In this document: piece after piece, positions 8,498 to 15,753 of the stretch
Layout of the letters: the number at the start of each line of letters is the position of its first letter
Position numbering within the stretch: the first letter of the stretch is position 1
Assembly: GCA_002346545.1 (NCBI GenBank)
Contig: DEAA01000035.1
Span: forward strand, 45,952-64,782
DNA from: Acidobacteria bacterium UBA2994
GTDB taxonomy: Bacteria; Acidobacteriota; Vicinamibacteria; Vicinamibacterales; UBA8438
Length of the DNA stretch: 18,831 nt
Direction of reading: 5' to 3'
Position numbers and translations under genes: made by a program
The notes under the pieces: generated by a model
Told to the model about the DNA's origin: nothing
The model's database searches: none
The model's input: only the letters and a program-made list of their open reading frames with translations

Positions 8498-10030
8498 TCA
8501 GACCGGCTTGTCGGTGTCTTCCTCTCCTGGCGACTCGGCGTCGTCTGTTGGCTCCGCATCGTTCTCGGCCGGCGCGGCCGCGTCTTCCGGCCCGTCGGTG
8601 CCTGGCGAAGCGACTGTTTCTAGCTCGTCCTGGACTGACTCGTCCTCTTCGGCAGCCTCAGACGCCGTCTCGTTAGCCGGTTCGCTCGCCGTGGCCTGGA
8701 GCGGCGGGGTCAGCGGCTCCACACCCTCTTGCGGAATCGCCTCTGTCATGCCGCTGCCTACGGCGCCACCAGCCGCCATCGTTGCGGCTTCCGCACCCTG
8801 ACGCAGCGCCTCGGCGGCGCCCTCGGAGATTTCGAGCACGGCGCTGAGTTCGGAGGCGCTGGCCGAGATCATCCGCTCGACGGTCTCGATGCCGGCGGCA
8901 TTGAGCTTGTCCACCATCGCCTCGTCGAGACCGGGGATCGAAAGCGGCGCCGGCTCGGCCTCTAAGCCGTCGAGTTGTGCCTCGACCTCGCGCCGCTTCT
9001 CTTCCTCGCTCTTAATGTCGATCTTCCAACCGGTCAGCTTCGCCGCGAGACGGACGTTCTGACCCTTCTTGCCAATCGCGAGCGACAGCTGCCGGTCTTC
9101 GACCACGACCTCGACCACCCGCTCGGCGTCGTCGACCACCGACACTCGTTGCACGCGCGCGGGGCTGATCGCGTTGGTCACGAACATCGAGGCGTCATCC
9201 GACCACTCGACTATGTCGATCTTTTCCCCACGAAGTTCACGAATGATCGCTTGTACCCGCGTCCCCTTCATGCCGACACAGGCGCCCACTGGGTCCACTT
9301 CCCGTTCTTTGGACGCCACCGCCACCTTTGCCCGATCGCCCGCTTCGCGGACCGCGCCGCGGATGACGACCGTCCCGTCGTAGATCTCCGGCACCTCCTG
9401 CTCGAAAAGCTTGATGAGCAAGACCGCGTCCGTGCGAGAGAGGATAATCTGGGGACCTTTGGTGTTTTTGTTGACGTCCTTGATGACAGCGCGGACCCGG
9501 TCGCCAGTCGAGTAGTTTTCGGCGCGCGACTGCTCGCGGCGAGGCAGCAGCGCCTCGACCCGGCCGACTTCCACCACGATGTCGCCGCTCTCAAAACGCT
9601 TCACGAGACCGTTCACGACCTCGCCGAGACGGCCGCCGTACTCGTCGAAGACGTTATCGCGCTCCGCCTCCCTGACCTTCTGGAAGATGACCTGCTTTGC
9701 GGTCTGGGCGGCGATTCTCCCCAGGACATCGGTGGGCTTAGGAAACTCGATCTCCATGCCCACCTCGGCTTCGTCCCCATAGAGTTCCCGGGCCTCGCTC
9801 AGCGCGATCTCGGTTTCCGGGCTCGTGGCTTCATCGACGATCGTTCGCACCGCGAAGAGCTCGACCTGTCCGGTTTCAGGATTGAACTTGGTGCGCAGGT
9901 TCTCGTCGCCCTTGTAGTACTTGCGCGAGGCCGTCAGTACGGCATCCTCGATGGCCGTGATGATGACGTCGGCCTCGATGCCCTTCTCCTTGGCCAGCGT
10001 TTCGATCGTCTGCTGCAACGCGTTGTTCAT
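8498..10030 (-). CDS. nusA: Transcription termination/antitermination factor NusA
   Basis: The 510-residue protein has an N-terminal RNA polymerase-binding domain (1 to about 130) and an S1 domain (about 134-200, GEVVNGLVKRFESGDIVVEVG). KH1 carries GACVGMKGTRVQAI (249-262) and KH2 carries LSLAIGKKGQNVRLAAKL (315-332). A helix-hairpin-helix module follows (about 360-412, SIPGLDEAMVDKLNAAGIET). The last 80 residues are a low-complexity, strongly acidic tail. NusA binds the RNA exit channel and modulates pausing, intrinsic termination and antitermination. The ATG at 10028-10030 has AGGA upstream and lies 48 nt after rimP. The tail differs from the two acidic repeat domains of enterobacterial NusA: only one folded HhH unit is visible before it. 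Confidence 0.96.
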   Translation of the reverse strand: MNNALQQTIETLAKEKGIEADVIITAIEDAVLTASRKYYKGDENLRTKFNPETGQVELFAVRTIVDEATSPETEIALSEARELYGDEAEVGMEIEFPKPTDVLGRIAAQTAKQVIFQKVREAERDNVFDEYGGRLGEVVNGLVKRFESGDIVVEVGRVEALLPRREQSRAENYSTGDRVRAVIKDVNKNTKGPQIILSRTDAVLLIKLFEQEVPEIYDGTVVIRGAVREAGDRAKVAVASKEREVDPVGACVGMKGTRVQAIIRELRGEKIDIVEWSDDASMFVTNAISPARVQRVSVVDDAERVVEVVVEDRQLSLAIGKKGQNVRLAAKLTGWKIDIKSEEEKRREVEAQLDGLEAEPAPLSIPGLDEAMVDKLNAAGIETVERMISASASELSAVLEISEGAAEALRQGAEAATMAAGGAVGSGMTEAIPQEGVEPLTPPLQATASEPANETASEAAEEDESVQDELETVASPGTDGPEDAAAPAENDAEPTDDAESPGEEDTDKPV

Positions 10031-10078
10031 TGTCTTCCTGTCCTGCCCCCGTCCGGCGCCGTCAGCGCCAGAGCGGCG

Positions 10079-10582
10079 TCAGATCTCGACCTCGAGCTTT
10101 GCCCGTGCGACCGACGTTTCCGGAACCCGTCTGGTCGTCTTCCCGTCCTCAATCACGATGGTCCGATTGTCGACCGCCGTGATCCGACCCGCGACGAAGT
10201 TAAGCCCTTCGACGGGGGCGGAGGTCACGATTTTCACGCGACGTCCCACGAACCGCACGAAGTCGTCGAGCCCGCGCAACGGCCGGTCCAGACCCGGCGA
10301 AGACACCTCAAGGGTGTAGGCGTGCTCGAACGTGACCTCGACATCGAAGATCGCGCTCACGTCAACGCTCACAGCCGCGCAGTCGGCGACGGTCACGCTC
10401 TCCTCAGTGCGACCCTCCGCGTCAGTGGCGCCCGGTCCTACCCGGTCGACAACAATCCGCAAGACCCACCCGATCGCTTCGCGGCGAAACTGTAGGTCGA
10501 ACAGTTCGAGACCGTGGCTGCGAGCCACTCGGTCCGCGATAGTCCTGACCGTGTCGAGCGTGCTCGTGCGTGACGCGGTCAC
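10079..10582 (-). CDS. rimP: Ribosome maturation factor RimP
   Basis: The 167-residue protein has the RimP N-domain pattern (VRTIADRVARSHGLELFDLQF, then WVLRIVVDR), the hallmark YTLEVSSPGLDRPL (89-102), and a C-terminal SH3-like domain (FVGRRVKIVT to VARAKLEVEI). RimP binds the 30S subunit and assists its late assembly. It is normally the first gene of the nusA-infB operon, as here. The start is GTG at 10580-10582 and has no Shine-Dalgarno. Only 13 bases separate it from the T-run of an intrinsic terminator, so access to this start may depend on the leader structure described separately. Confidence 0.93.
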   Translation of the reverse strand: MTASRTSTLDTVRTIADRVARSHGLELFDLQFRREAIGWVLRIVVDRVGPGATDAEGRTEESVTVADCAAVSVDVSAIFDVEVTFEHAYTLEVSSPGLDRPLRGLDDFVRFVGRRVKIVTSAPVEGLNFVAGRITAVDNRTIVIEDGKTTRRVPETSVARAKLEVEI

Positions 10583-10595
10583 CTGAGTGGCCCCG

Positions 10596-10626
10596 AAAAA
10601 AAAGAGTGGGCCAAGACGCCCACTCT
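10596..10626 (-). terminator. Intrinsic terminator after asnS / candidate attenuator of rimP-nusA operon
   Basis: On the minus strand AGAGTGGGC (10618-10626) pairs perfectly with GCCCACTCT (10603-10611) across a six-base loop and is followed by eight T residues (10596-10603). This is a textbook rho-independent terminator. It lies downstream of asnS but also downstream of a good extended -10 promoter (10655-10663), and just upstream of the rimP GTG. It may therefore both end the asnS operon and act as a conditional terminator for rimP-nusA. A small CGTTC-GCGGA-GAACG hairpin (10630-10644) sits between promoter and terminator. Nearby CCACTC (10585-10590) repeats part of the 3' arm and could pair with the 5' arm instead. 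Confidence 0.9.
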
Positions 10627-10654
10627 CACCGTTCTCCGCGAACGTAACCGTGGA

Positions 10655-10683
10655 ACTATATCACGGGCTGGGAAGGCTCCAAA
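10655..10683 (-). promoter_or_regulatory. Candidate extended -10 promoter for the rimP-nusA-infB operon
   Basis: On the minus strand TGATATAGT (10655-10663) is an extended -10 element (TGnTATAGT; five of six matches to TATAAT). At a 17-base spacing upstream is TTTGGA (10678-10683), a weak -35. Transcription would start near 10648, giving a leader of about 65 nt to the rimP GTG with the intrinsic terminator inside it. It lies in the 130-nt gap between asnS and rimP, the only place in the window where a promoter for the downstream operon would be expected. Confidence 0.55.
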
Positions 10684-10712
10684 GTGGTCGTCACTGCCGC
10701 CAGCGGGTCTCG

Positions 10713-12002
10713 CTACGGGGTCAATCGATAGAGCATTCGTGGAAACGGGATGGTCTCCCGCACATGGTCGAGACCGCAGATCCACGCCACGACCCGCTCG
10801 ATACCCATCCCGAAGCCGGCGTGCGGAACGTTGCCGTAGCGACGGAGGTCGAGATACCACTCGAATGCGTCCTTGGGAAGATCATGCTCCGCGATCCGCT
10901 GCTCAAGCAGGGCGAGGTCGTCTAGGCGTTGGCCACCGCCGACGATCTCGCCGTAGCCCTCAGGGGCAAGAATGTCGACTGATAGCGAGAGCTCCGGTCG
11001 CTCCGGGTCCGGCTGCATGTAGAACGCCTTGGCGGCCGCCGGATAGCGGTGGATGGCGACCGGGCGGTCGAAGCGCTTGGCGAGGATGGTCTCGTCAGTG
11101 CCGCCAAAGTCGTCACCGTACGCGATCGGTCGGCCGGCCTCACGCAGGATGTCCACCGCCTCGTCATAGGTCATTCGGGGGAAGGGTGCGACGACGCCGG
11201 CGAGCGGGCCGCGGTCGCGCTCCAGCACGTCAAGCTCTCGTCCGCGCTCTTCCAGCACTCTGCCCACAACCGAAGAGATCAGTCCCTCTGCCAGCGCGAT
11301 GACATCGTCTAGGGTGCCGTAGGCCATTTCCGGCTCGACCATCCAGAACTCGGTCAGGTGCCGACGCGTCTTGGACTTCTCGGCACGAAACGTCGGTCCA
11401 AAGCAATAGACCCGTCCCAGGGCCATCGCGTTGGCTTCGTTGTAGAGCTGGCCGGACTGGGTGAGATACGCCGTGCCCAGATCGAAGTAGGGCACTGGGA
11501 AGAGCGTTGTGGTGCCCTCGCAGGCCGCCGGCGTAAAGACCGGCGTGTCGGCAAGGATGAACCCCTCCGTGTTGAGGTAGTCGCGGACAGCGTTGACTAC
11601 GCTGTGGCGCACGCGGAGCACTGCGTGCTGGCGCTCGGCTCTCACCCAGAGGTGGCGGTGATCCAGCAGGAAGTCTACGCCGTGTTCTTTGGGGGTGACC
11701 GGGTACTCGTGGGTTTCGCCGACCACGCTGATGCCGGTCGCGTCGAGTTCATACCCGCCGGGCGCCCGGGTGTCGGCGCGGACCACCCCGTCGAGAGTCA
11801 GTGCAGTCTCCTGGCCGAGGTGCTTGACCTGCAGAAACGTCTGATCGCCCACCGCCGTCTTGGACATGACCGCTTGGATGAAACCGGTGCCGTCACGGAG
11901 CGTCAGGAAGTGGAGCTTGCCGCTCGATCGGCGGTTGTGGAGCCAGCCCTGCAGGGTGACCGACTCGCCTTCGAACTCGGAGATGTTCTCGATGTGTGCC
12001 AT
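10713..12002 (-). CDS. asnS: Asparaginyl-tRNA synthetase
   Basis: The 429-residue class IIb synthetase has an N-terminal OB-fold anticodon-binding domain (about 14-100, [20 protein letters not shown]) and a catalytic domain. Motif 2 is [15 protein letters not shown] (205-219). Motif 3 is [15 protein letters not shown] near the C-terminus. The [10 protein letters not shown] and [11 protein letters not shown] segments fit AsnRS rather than AspRS, and the length matches the short bacterial AsnRS type. It charges tRNA-Asn directly with asparagine. The ATG (12000-12002) lies 30 nt after the AmgK-like gene, so it is probably the last gene of that operon. It is followed by the terminator at 10596-10626. 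Confidence 0.95.
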   Translation of the reverse strand: MAHIENISEFEGESVTLQGWLHNRRSSGKLHFLTLRDGTGFIQAVMSKTAVGDQTFLQVKHLGQETALTLDGVVRADTRAPGGYELDATGISVVGETHEYPVTPKEHGVDFLLDHRHLWVRAERQHAVLRVRHSVVNAVRDYLNTEGFILADTPVFTPAACEGTTTLFPVPYFDLGTAYLTQSGQLYNEANAMALGRVYCFGPTFRAEKSKTRRHLTEFWMVEPEMAYGTLDDVIALAEGLISSVVGRVLEERGRELDVLERDRGPLAGVVAPFPRMTYDEAVDILREAGRPIAYGDDFGGTDETILAKRFDRPVAIHRYPAAAKAFYMQPDPERPELSLSVDILAPEGYGEIVGGGQRLDDLALLEQRIAEHDLPKDAFEWYLDLRRYGNVPHAGFGMGIERVVAWICGLDHVRETIPFPRMLYRLTP

Positions 12003-12032
12003 GGCTGGTCGTAGGATACCGCCGCCGAGCGT

Positions 12033-13046
12033 TCAACGGAGTTCGGGGAGGACGGACGCCAAGACTTCGAGTAGCCGACCGTAGCTGGAATCCCCATGGA
12101 GGGTCCGTCGTAGATAGCCCAGCGTGCGGGGAATCGCCTCGTTGAACGATCTGCGTCCCCTGACGGCGACCTGGTGGCCGAACGTCCCCAAGGCCTTCAG
12201 GTGACGCTGAATCGACATCCGGTCGAAACGGAGCCGAAAGTCTGCGCCGGCCTGGTTGGGCGCGAGGGTTAGATAGCGGTGTAGTAGACGCTCGCTCAGC
12301 GTATCCGGGAGCTCCACATAGCAGTCCCGCAGGAGCGACACTAGATCGTAGGTAGCCGGTCCCAGTCGAGCATCCTGGAAGTCGATGACTACCAGATTGC
12401 CGTCTCGGACCATTAGATTCCTGGAGTGGTAGTCGCGGTGGCAAAGCACCCGAGGCTCAGCGGCCAGCTGGCTGGCCAGGCACTCGAACTCCTCGGTCAA
12501 GACACCACTTTGCGCCGAGTCGAGGTGTATCTGTCGGTGTGCTTCCAGAAACTCGGAGCGGAAGAAATTGAGCTCCCACGTTAGCTTCGGAACGTCGAAC
12601 GCCAGGTTGAACGGGGGGCCCTGGCTCGCGGTCGTCGCCTGGGCGCTCTGTAGACGTGCAATCAGATTTACTGCTTGTGAGTACAGCGGTTCGGGGTCGT
12701 GCCCCTCGGCCAGCCAAGTGTGCAGGGTAGCGTCGCCGACATCCTCCACGACCAGCACGCCGAGCTTGCCGGCGGCATCGAGCACGTTCGGGATGGGGAT
12801 GTCGAGCCGTGCCAGCAGGCGGCCAACCACGATCTGTGGCAGGGCTTCGGGTGTGAACGGGGTCGGGTGGAGCACGATGAGCCGGGACAAATGGCCGCCG
12901 CGGCTTGCCCGGAAATACACACGGCTGGACGCGTCACCGGCAAGGCGCGAGAGATCCACCTCGGCCGGGTTGACACCCGTCTCGCGCAGGTAGCGCTCGA
13001 TCCGAGGACGCAGGCTATCTTCGGTGGCGTCGGGCCTGTCACTCAT
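12033..13046 (-). CDS. amgK: Aminoglycoside-phosphotransferase-fold sugar kinase, AmgK-like
   Basis: Beginning at MSDRPDATED (ATG 13044-13046) the protein has 337 residues. It has a glycine-poor nucleotide loop LAGDASSRVYFR (35-46) and the catalytic loop HRDYHSRNLMV (203-213, Asp205, Asn210), then VIDFQDARLGPATYDLVSLLRDCYV (metal-binding Asp222). The 'IDFQDA..GP.TYDLVSLL.DCY' block is characteristic of AmgK, the anomeric MurNAc/GlcNAc kinase of Pseudomonas-type cell-wall recycling, rather than of antibiotic kinases. The product of that reaction is the sugar-1-phosphate used by MurU, and a nucleotidyltransferase gene lies 14 bases upstream. Substrate assignment is by resemblance and context. 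A longer in-frame start at 13133 would overlap that neighbour and is less likely. Confidence 0.78.
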   Translation of the reverse strand: MSDRPDATEDSLRPRIERYLRETGVNPAEVDLSRLAGDASSRVYFRASRGGHLSRLIVLHPTPFTPEALPQIVVGRLLARLDIPIPNVLDAAGKLGVLVVEDVGDATLHTWLAEGHDPEPLYSQAVNLIARLQSAQATTASQGPPFNLAFDVPKLTWELNFFRSEFLEAHRQIHLDSAQSGVLTEEFECLASQLAAEPRVLCHRDYHSRNLMVRDGNLVVIDFQDARLGPATYDLVSLLRDCYVELPDTLSERLLHRYLTLAPNQAGADFRLRFDRMSIQRHLKALGTFGHQVAVRGRRSFNEAIPRTLGYLRRTLHGDSSYGRLLEVLASVLPELR

Positions 13047-13060
13047 CGTCGCGTCGTGTT

Positions 13061-14023
13061 TTAGTCCAGATCGACCAGACACAGATTCCCATCGCGCCGT
13101 TCGCGGCCACTGCCAGCGGCCTCGGGCGTCCACGGCACCACGGCCTGACGCGCGAGCCGGGTGCCGTCAGGCACTTGGACATCGTTCCCCAGGATGCAGT
13201 CCGTGAGCCGGCACCCAGCGCCAACCTGCACTCGGTCCCAGAGCAGACAACCCCGGAGATCCGCGGTGGGGTCGACTAGGCATCCGTCGCCCCGCAGTGG
13301 GGTGGACCGGTTCTCTCGAGCCGCGATGGCTCTGGTGGTCTTCAAGTAGTCGAGCGGGGTGCCGATGTCATGGAACGGTCCCTCGACCCGAAAGAGCCCG
13401 ATCTGTCCAGAGCGTGCCCACAGACGGTCGTAGAGCCCGCCAATGGTGGCGGCGGGTTTCCCGTCTTCGAGCGCAGTGAACGGCGCGGCTTCCACCAGCT
13501 GTACCCCGACGAAGTGCCAGCCTTCGGCGCCGGGGGCGCCGGCAGGTCGTACTCCGTCGATCCAAGTTCCGTCCTGGCTCAGGAGGGTGCCATAGCGGTC
13601 CGGCGCCGGGTTGGGGGTCGTGGCCAGTGTCACTGTCGCGTGCCGCTCCCGATGGGTTCGGGCGAGCGCGTGCAGATCGACGTCGCACAGCGTGTCTCCG
13701 TTTAAAAGGAAGAAGCGTTCGCCAAGCAGCGGAAGGGCGCGTCTAGGCCCCCCGGCAGAGCCGAGGATCCGAGGCTCCCAGGAATAGCGCACCTCACATC
13801 CGAGATCGCTTCCGTCACCGACCACAGCCGAGATAGTTTCGGGACGGTGATGCAGGTTGATCACCACCTGTCGAACGCCCTGCGTGGCCAGCGAGGTGAG
13901 CACCCGGCGGATGAACGGCTGGCCCGCCACCGGGAGCGCCGGCTTGGCCCGCTGGGCTGTCAGAGGGTGGAGTCTTGTGCCGAGGCCGGCGGCGAGGATG
14001 AGAGCCGGAGGAAGGGCAGTCAT
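13061..14023 (-). CDS. Sugar-1-phosphate nucleotidyltransferase, MurU-like with C-terminal hexapeptide extension
   Basis: The 320-residue protein starts with the nucleotidyltransferase signature ALILAAGLGTRLHPLT (7-22) and a following Lys27-Pro. It also has FLLNGDTL (metal-binding NGD, 108-110) and FHDIGTPLDYL (217-227). Residues of about 245-297 (GCLVDPTADLRGCLLWDRVQVGAG...) look like several turns of a left-handed beta-helix. Pairing with an AmgK-like kinase suggests uridylylation of MurNAc-1-phosphate, the MurU step. Classical MurU lacks the C-terminal helix, so a GDP-mannose or other NDP-sugar pyrophosphorylase role is also possible. The ATG overlaps the CYTH stop by 4 nt, and the TAA is 14 nt before the kinase gene. 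Confidence 0.8.
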   Translation of the reverse strand: MTALPPALILAAGLGTRLHPLTAQRAKPALPVAGQPFIRRVLTSLATQGVRQVVINLHHRPETISAVVGDGSDLGCEVRYSWEPRILGSAGGPRRALPLLGERFFLLNGDTLCDVDLHALARTHRERHATVTLATTPNPAPDRYGTLLSQDGTWIDGVRPAGAPGAEGWHFVGVQLVEAAPFTALEDGKPAATIGGLYDRLWARSGQIGLFRVEGPFHDIGTPLDYLKTTRAIAARENRSTPLRGDGCLVDPTADLRGCLLWDRVQVGAGCRLTDCILGNDVQVPDGTRLARQAVVPWTPEAAGSGRERRDGNLCLVDLD

Positions 14024-14580
14024 GTCAGGTCGTCGAACCGCATGTGAGAGGCGGTGGATCCAGACTCTGCCTGAAACACTAGGAAGAGCTCCCGGTAGGA
14101 GGCTAGGATGAAGTCGGCCGGCGACCGCCCGAGACGCTTCGCTGTTTCGATCACGTCGTGTTCTTCGCCTTCGAGTTCGACGAACGTGCCGATGGGCGTT
14201 TCGTCGACCGTGACGACGAGCGCGCCACAGTCGAACTCTTCACGATACTTCTCGTACCGGAACCGCATTTCGAAGCCAAGACGTGCAAGGAGTTGCAGGA
14301 GGCGGTCGGCGTCCTCTACTTCCGTCTCCAGTTCTTCCCGCGCCTTGGTGGGACCGGGCAGTGGGGCCCCCTTGAAGGTGAGCCAGGCCCGGTCGCCGTC
14401 CCGTCGCACACGGAGGGTCTGCCTGCGATCGACCAGGGGGTCCGTGCCGCGGTCGAGGAGGCTGTCCTGCTGAAGCCTTCGTTGGCGGCGCGGGATCACT
14501 CCGAGCGCCATCACCGCGCGTCTGGCTTCATCTGGTGACGCGTAGGCGAGCTTGATCTCCCGCTCGATTGGGCCGGTCAT
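14020..14580 (-). CDS. CYTH-domain protein (class IV adenylate cyclase / triphosphatase family)
   Basis: The 186-residue protein begins with IEREIKL, the E-x-E-x-K motif (Glu6, Glu8, Lys10) of the CYTH tunnel fold. It continues with QTLRVRRDGDRAWLTFKG (basic triphosphate-binding residues), REELETEV, RYEKYREEF and VDETPIGTFVELEGEE, all conserved CYTH strands. The last part (FILASYRELF) resembles the CyaB-like branch. Members hydrolyse inorganic triphosphate or thiamine triphosphate, or make cAMP. The residues visible do not decide between these. It overlaps both neighbours by 4 nt (ATGA type), so it is translationally coupled inside the operon. Confidence 0.85.
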   Translation of the reverse strand: MTGPIEREIKLAYASPDEARRAVMALGVIPRRQRRLQQDSLLDRGTDPLVDRRQTLRVRRDGDRAWLTFKGAPLPGPTKAREELETEVEDADRLLQLLARLGFEMRFRYEKYREEFDCGALVVTVDETPIGTFVELEGEEHDVIETAKRLGRSPADFILASYRELFLVFQAESGSTASHMRFDDLT

Positions 14581-15740
14581 GGTGATGGCTTGCCCTGGAC
14601 ACTTGGACTAAGAGACAGACCCGCAAGGGTCGGAGTCCCAACGCCGCGTCCGAAGAACATGACCTGGTGCGTGCTGCCCAGCCCGCCGGGCACCAGCAGC
14701 GTCTTGAGCGCCAGCCGATGCCGCAACTGCGCTCGAGGGTCGTGGTCCATCGCTGGCTCGTCCACTGCGCCAAGTCCAAGAAGGAACCGGCTCTGGTCCA
14801 CGACGCCGAGGAGATCCAGCCCGGCCTTGCGGGCGGAGTCGCACACAGACGTGATGTCCACGTGCGCCGTTATGTCGCGGTCGCCAGGCTCGCTAAGCCA
14901 GGCGGGCCCACGGGGCCCCTCGCCGGACTGCGAGGCGGCGTCGACGAGATGGCTGGTGAAGGTCGTCAGGGTGCCGCGTACATGATGCCCCTCATAGAGC
15001 CGGTCGGCGGTGTGACCGTAGTCGACGAGAAGCATGAAGCCCCGGTTTAGCCGGTTCGCCGCGGTCCGGACCCACTCCATTGCGCTCAGGCAGATCTCCC
15101 CCCGCCAGCCGGGCGCGAGTTCCAGGTCGAGCCGCTCTAGATATGACGCCAGCGCCGGCGTTGACGGCGGTCCGAGACATTCGACCAGGCGGTCGCCGTC
15201 AAGCGCGACGTAGATCTCGGCGAGTCCCGTCTCGGTCATGGTCACGGCATGGGTGGGCAGCGCGTCAAGGAGTTCGTTGGCGAAGATGACCCCGGTGACG
15301 GTGTTGGGTAGCGCCGCGGTCGACGCTTCGAGCTTGGCCTTATGCGGAGCCAGCGTGTCGGCATGAACCTGCCGTGCCGCCGGACTGGTCTCGACGAGAT
15401 TGACCCGGAGTGATTCGTAGAGCTCAGGATAACGCGCGGCGGACGCATCGAGGATATCCCGGCTGAGCTGCCCGTTGCCGGCCGCGACCTCGACCAAGTC
15501 GAAGGATGGGGAAGCGAGCTGGCGTCGCATTTCATCGAGCTGCGCCGCCAGCAGGGCACCGAACTGCGGGCCGACGTCGACGCTCGTGTAGAAGTCACCC
15601 GCGCGCCCGGTGCGTTTGGACGCGCGGGTGTAATAGCCGAGTGTGGGGTGATAGAGGGCCAGCTCCATGAACGCGGCCGCCGTGAGCGGTCCGGCGTTCC
15701 GGATCCGCTCGGCGATCAGCGCGTCCAACCGTATCGACAT
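14577..15740 (-). CDS. MidA/NDUFAF7-family SAM-dependent methyltransferase (DUF185)
   Basis: The 387-residue protein has the family N-terminus GPLTAAAFMELALYHPTLGYYTR, then GRAGDFYTSVDVGPQFGALLA. Other family segments are the SAM motif DLVEVAAGNGQL (81-92), FANELLDALPTHAV (153-166), GFMLLVDYGHTADRLY (234-249), a TFTSH loop and ITAHVDITSV (290-299). Its mitochondrial relatives methylate an arginine of a complex I subunit. The bacterial substrate is generally unknown. The ATG at 15738-15740 is 13 nt after the HtrA stop, and the end overlaps the CYTH start by 4 nt. The canonical GxGxG loop is the divergent AAGNG here, which is acceptable within the family. Confidence 0.88.
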   Translation of the reverse strand: MSIRLDALIAERIRNAGPLTAAAFMELALYHPTLGYYTRASKRTGRAGDFYTSVDVGPQFGALLAAQLDEMRRQLASPSFDLVEVAAGNGQLSRDILDASAARYPELYESLRVNLVETSPAARQVHADTLAPHKAKLEASTAALPNTVTGVIFANELLDALPTHAVTMTETGLAEIYVALDGDRLVECLGPPSTPALASYLERLDLELAPGWRGEICLSAMEWVRTAANRLNRGFMLLVDYGHTADRLYEGHHVRGTLTTFTSHLVDAASQSGEGPRGPAWLSEPGDRDITAHVDITSVCDSARKAGLDLLGVVDQSRFLLGLGAVDEPAMDHDPRAQLRHRLALKTLLVPGGLGSTHQVMFFGRGVGTPTLAGLSLSPSVQGKPSP

Positions 15741-15753
15741 TCGGGGGCGGCAG

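Noticed and set aside
8975..10495. 506-codon open frame on the plus strand opposite nusA and rimP
   Set aside because: It is a mirror of GC-biased codons: the minus strand encodes clear NusA and RimP domains, and the plus-strand product is Arg/Asp/Leu-rich with no recognisable motif.
12003..12032. Separate promoter for asnS (TATCCT before the ATG)
   Set aside because: Only four of six -10 matches, no TG extension and no -35 at a workable distance. The 30-nt gap fits an internal operon junction.
12033..13133. Aminoglycoside resistance phosphotransferase
   Set aside because: The protein shares the APH fold, but the IDFQDA/YDLVSLLRDCY block and the neighbouring nucleotidyltransferase fit an AmgK-type sugar kinase. 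No resistance-gene or mobile context is present.
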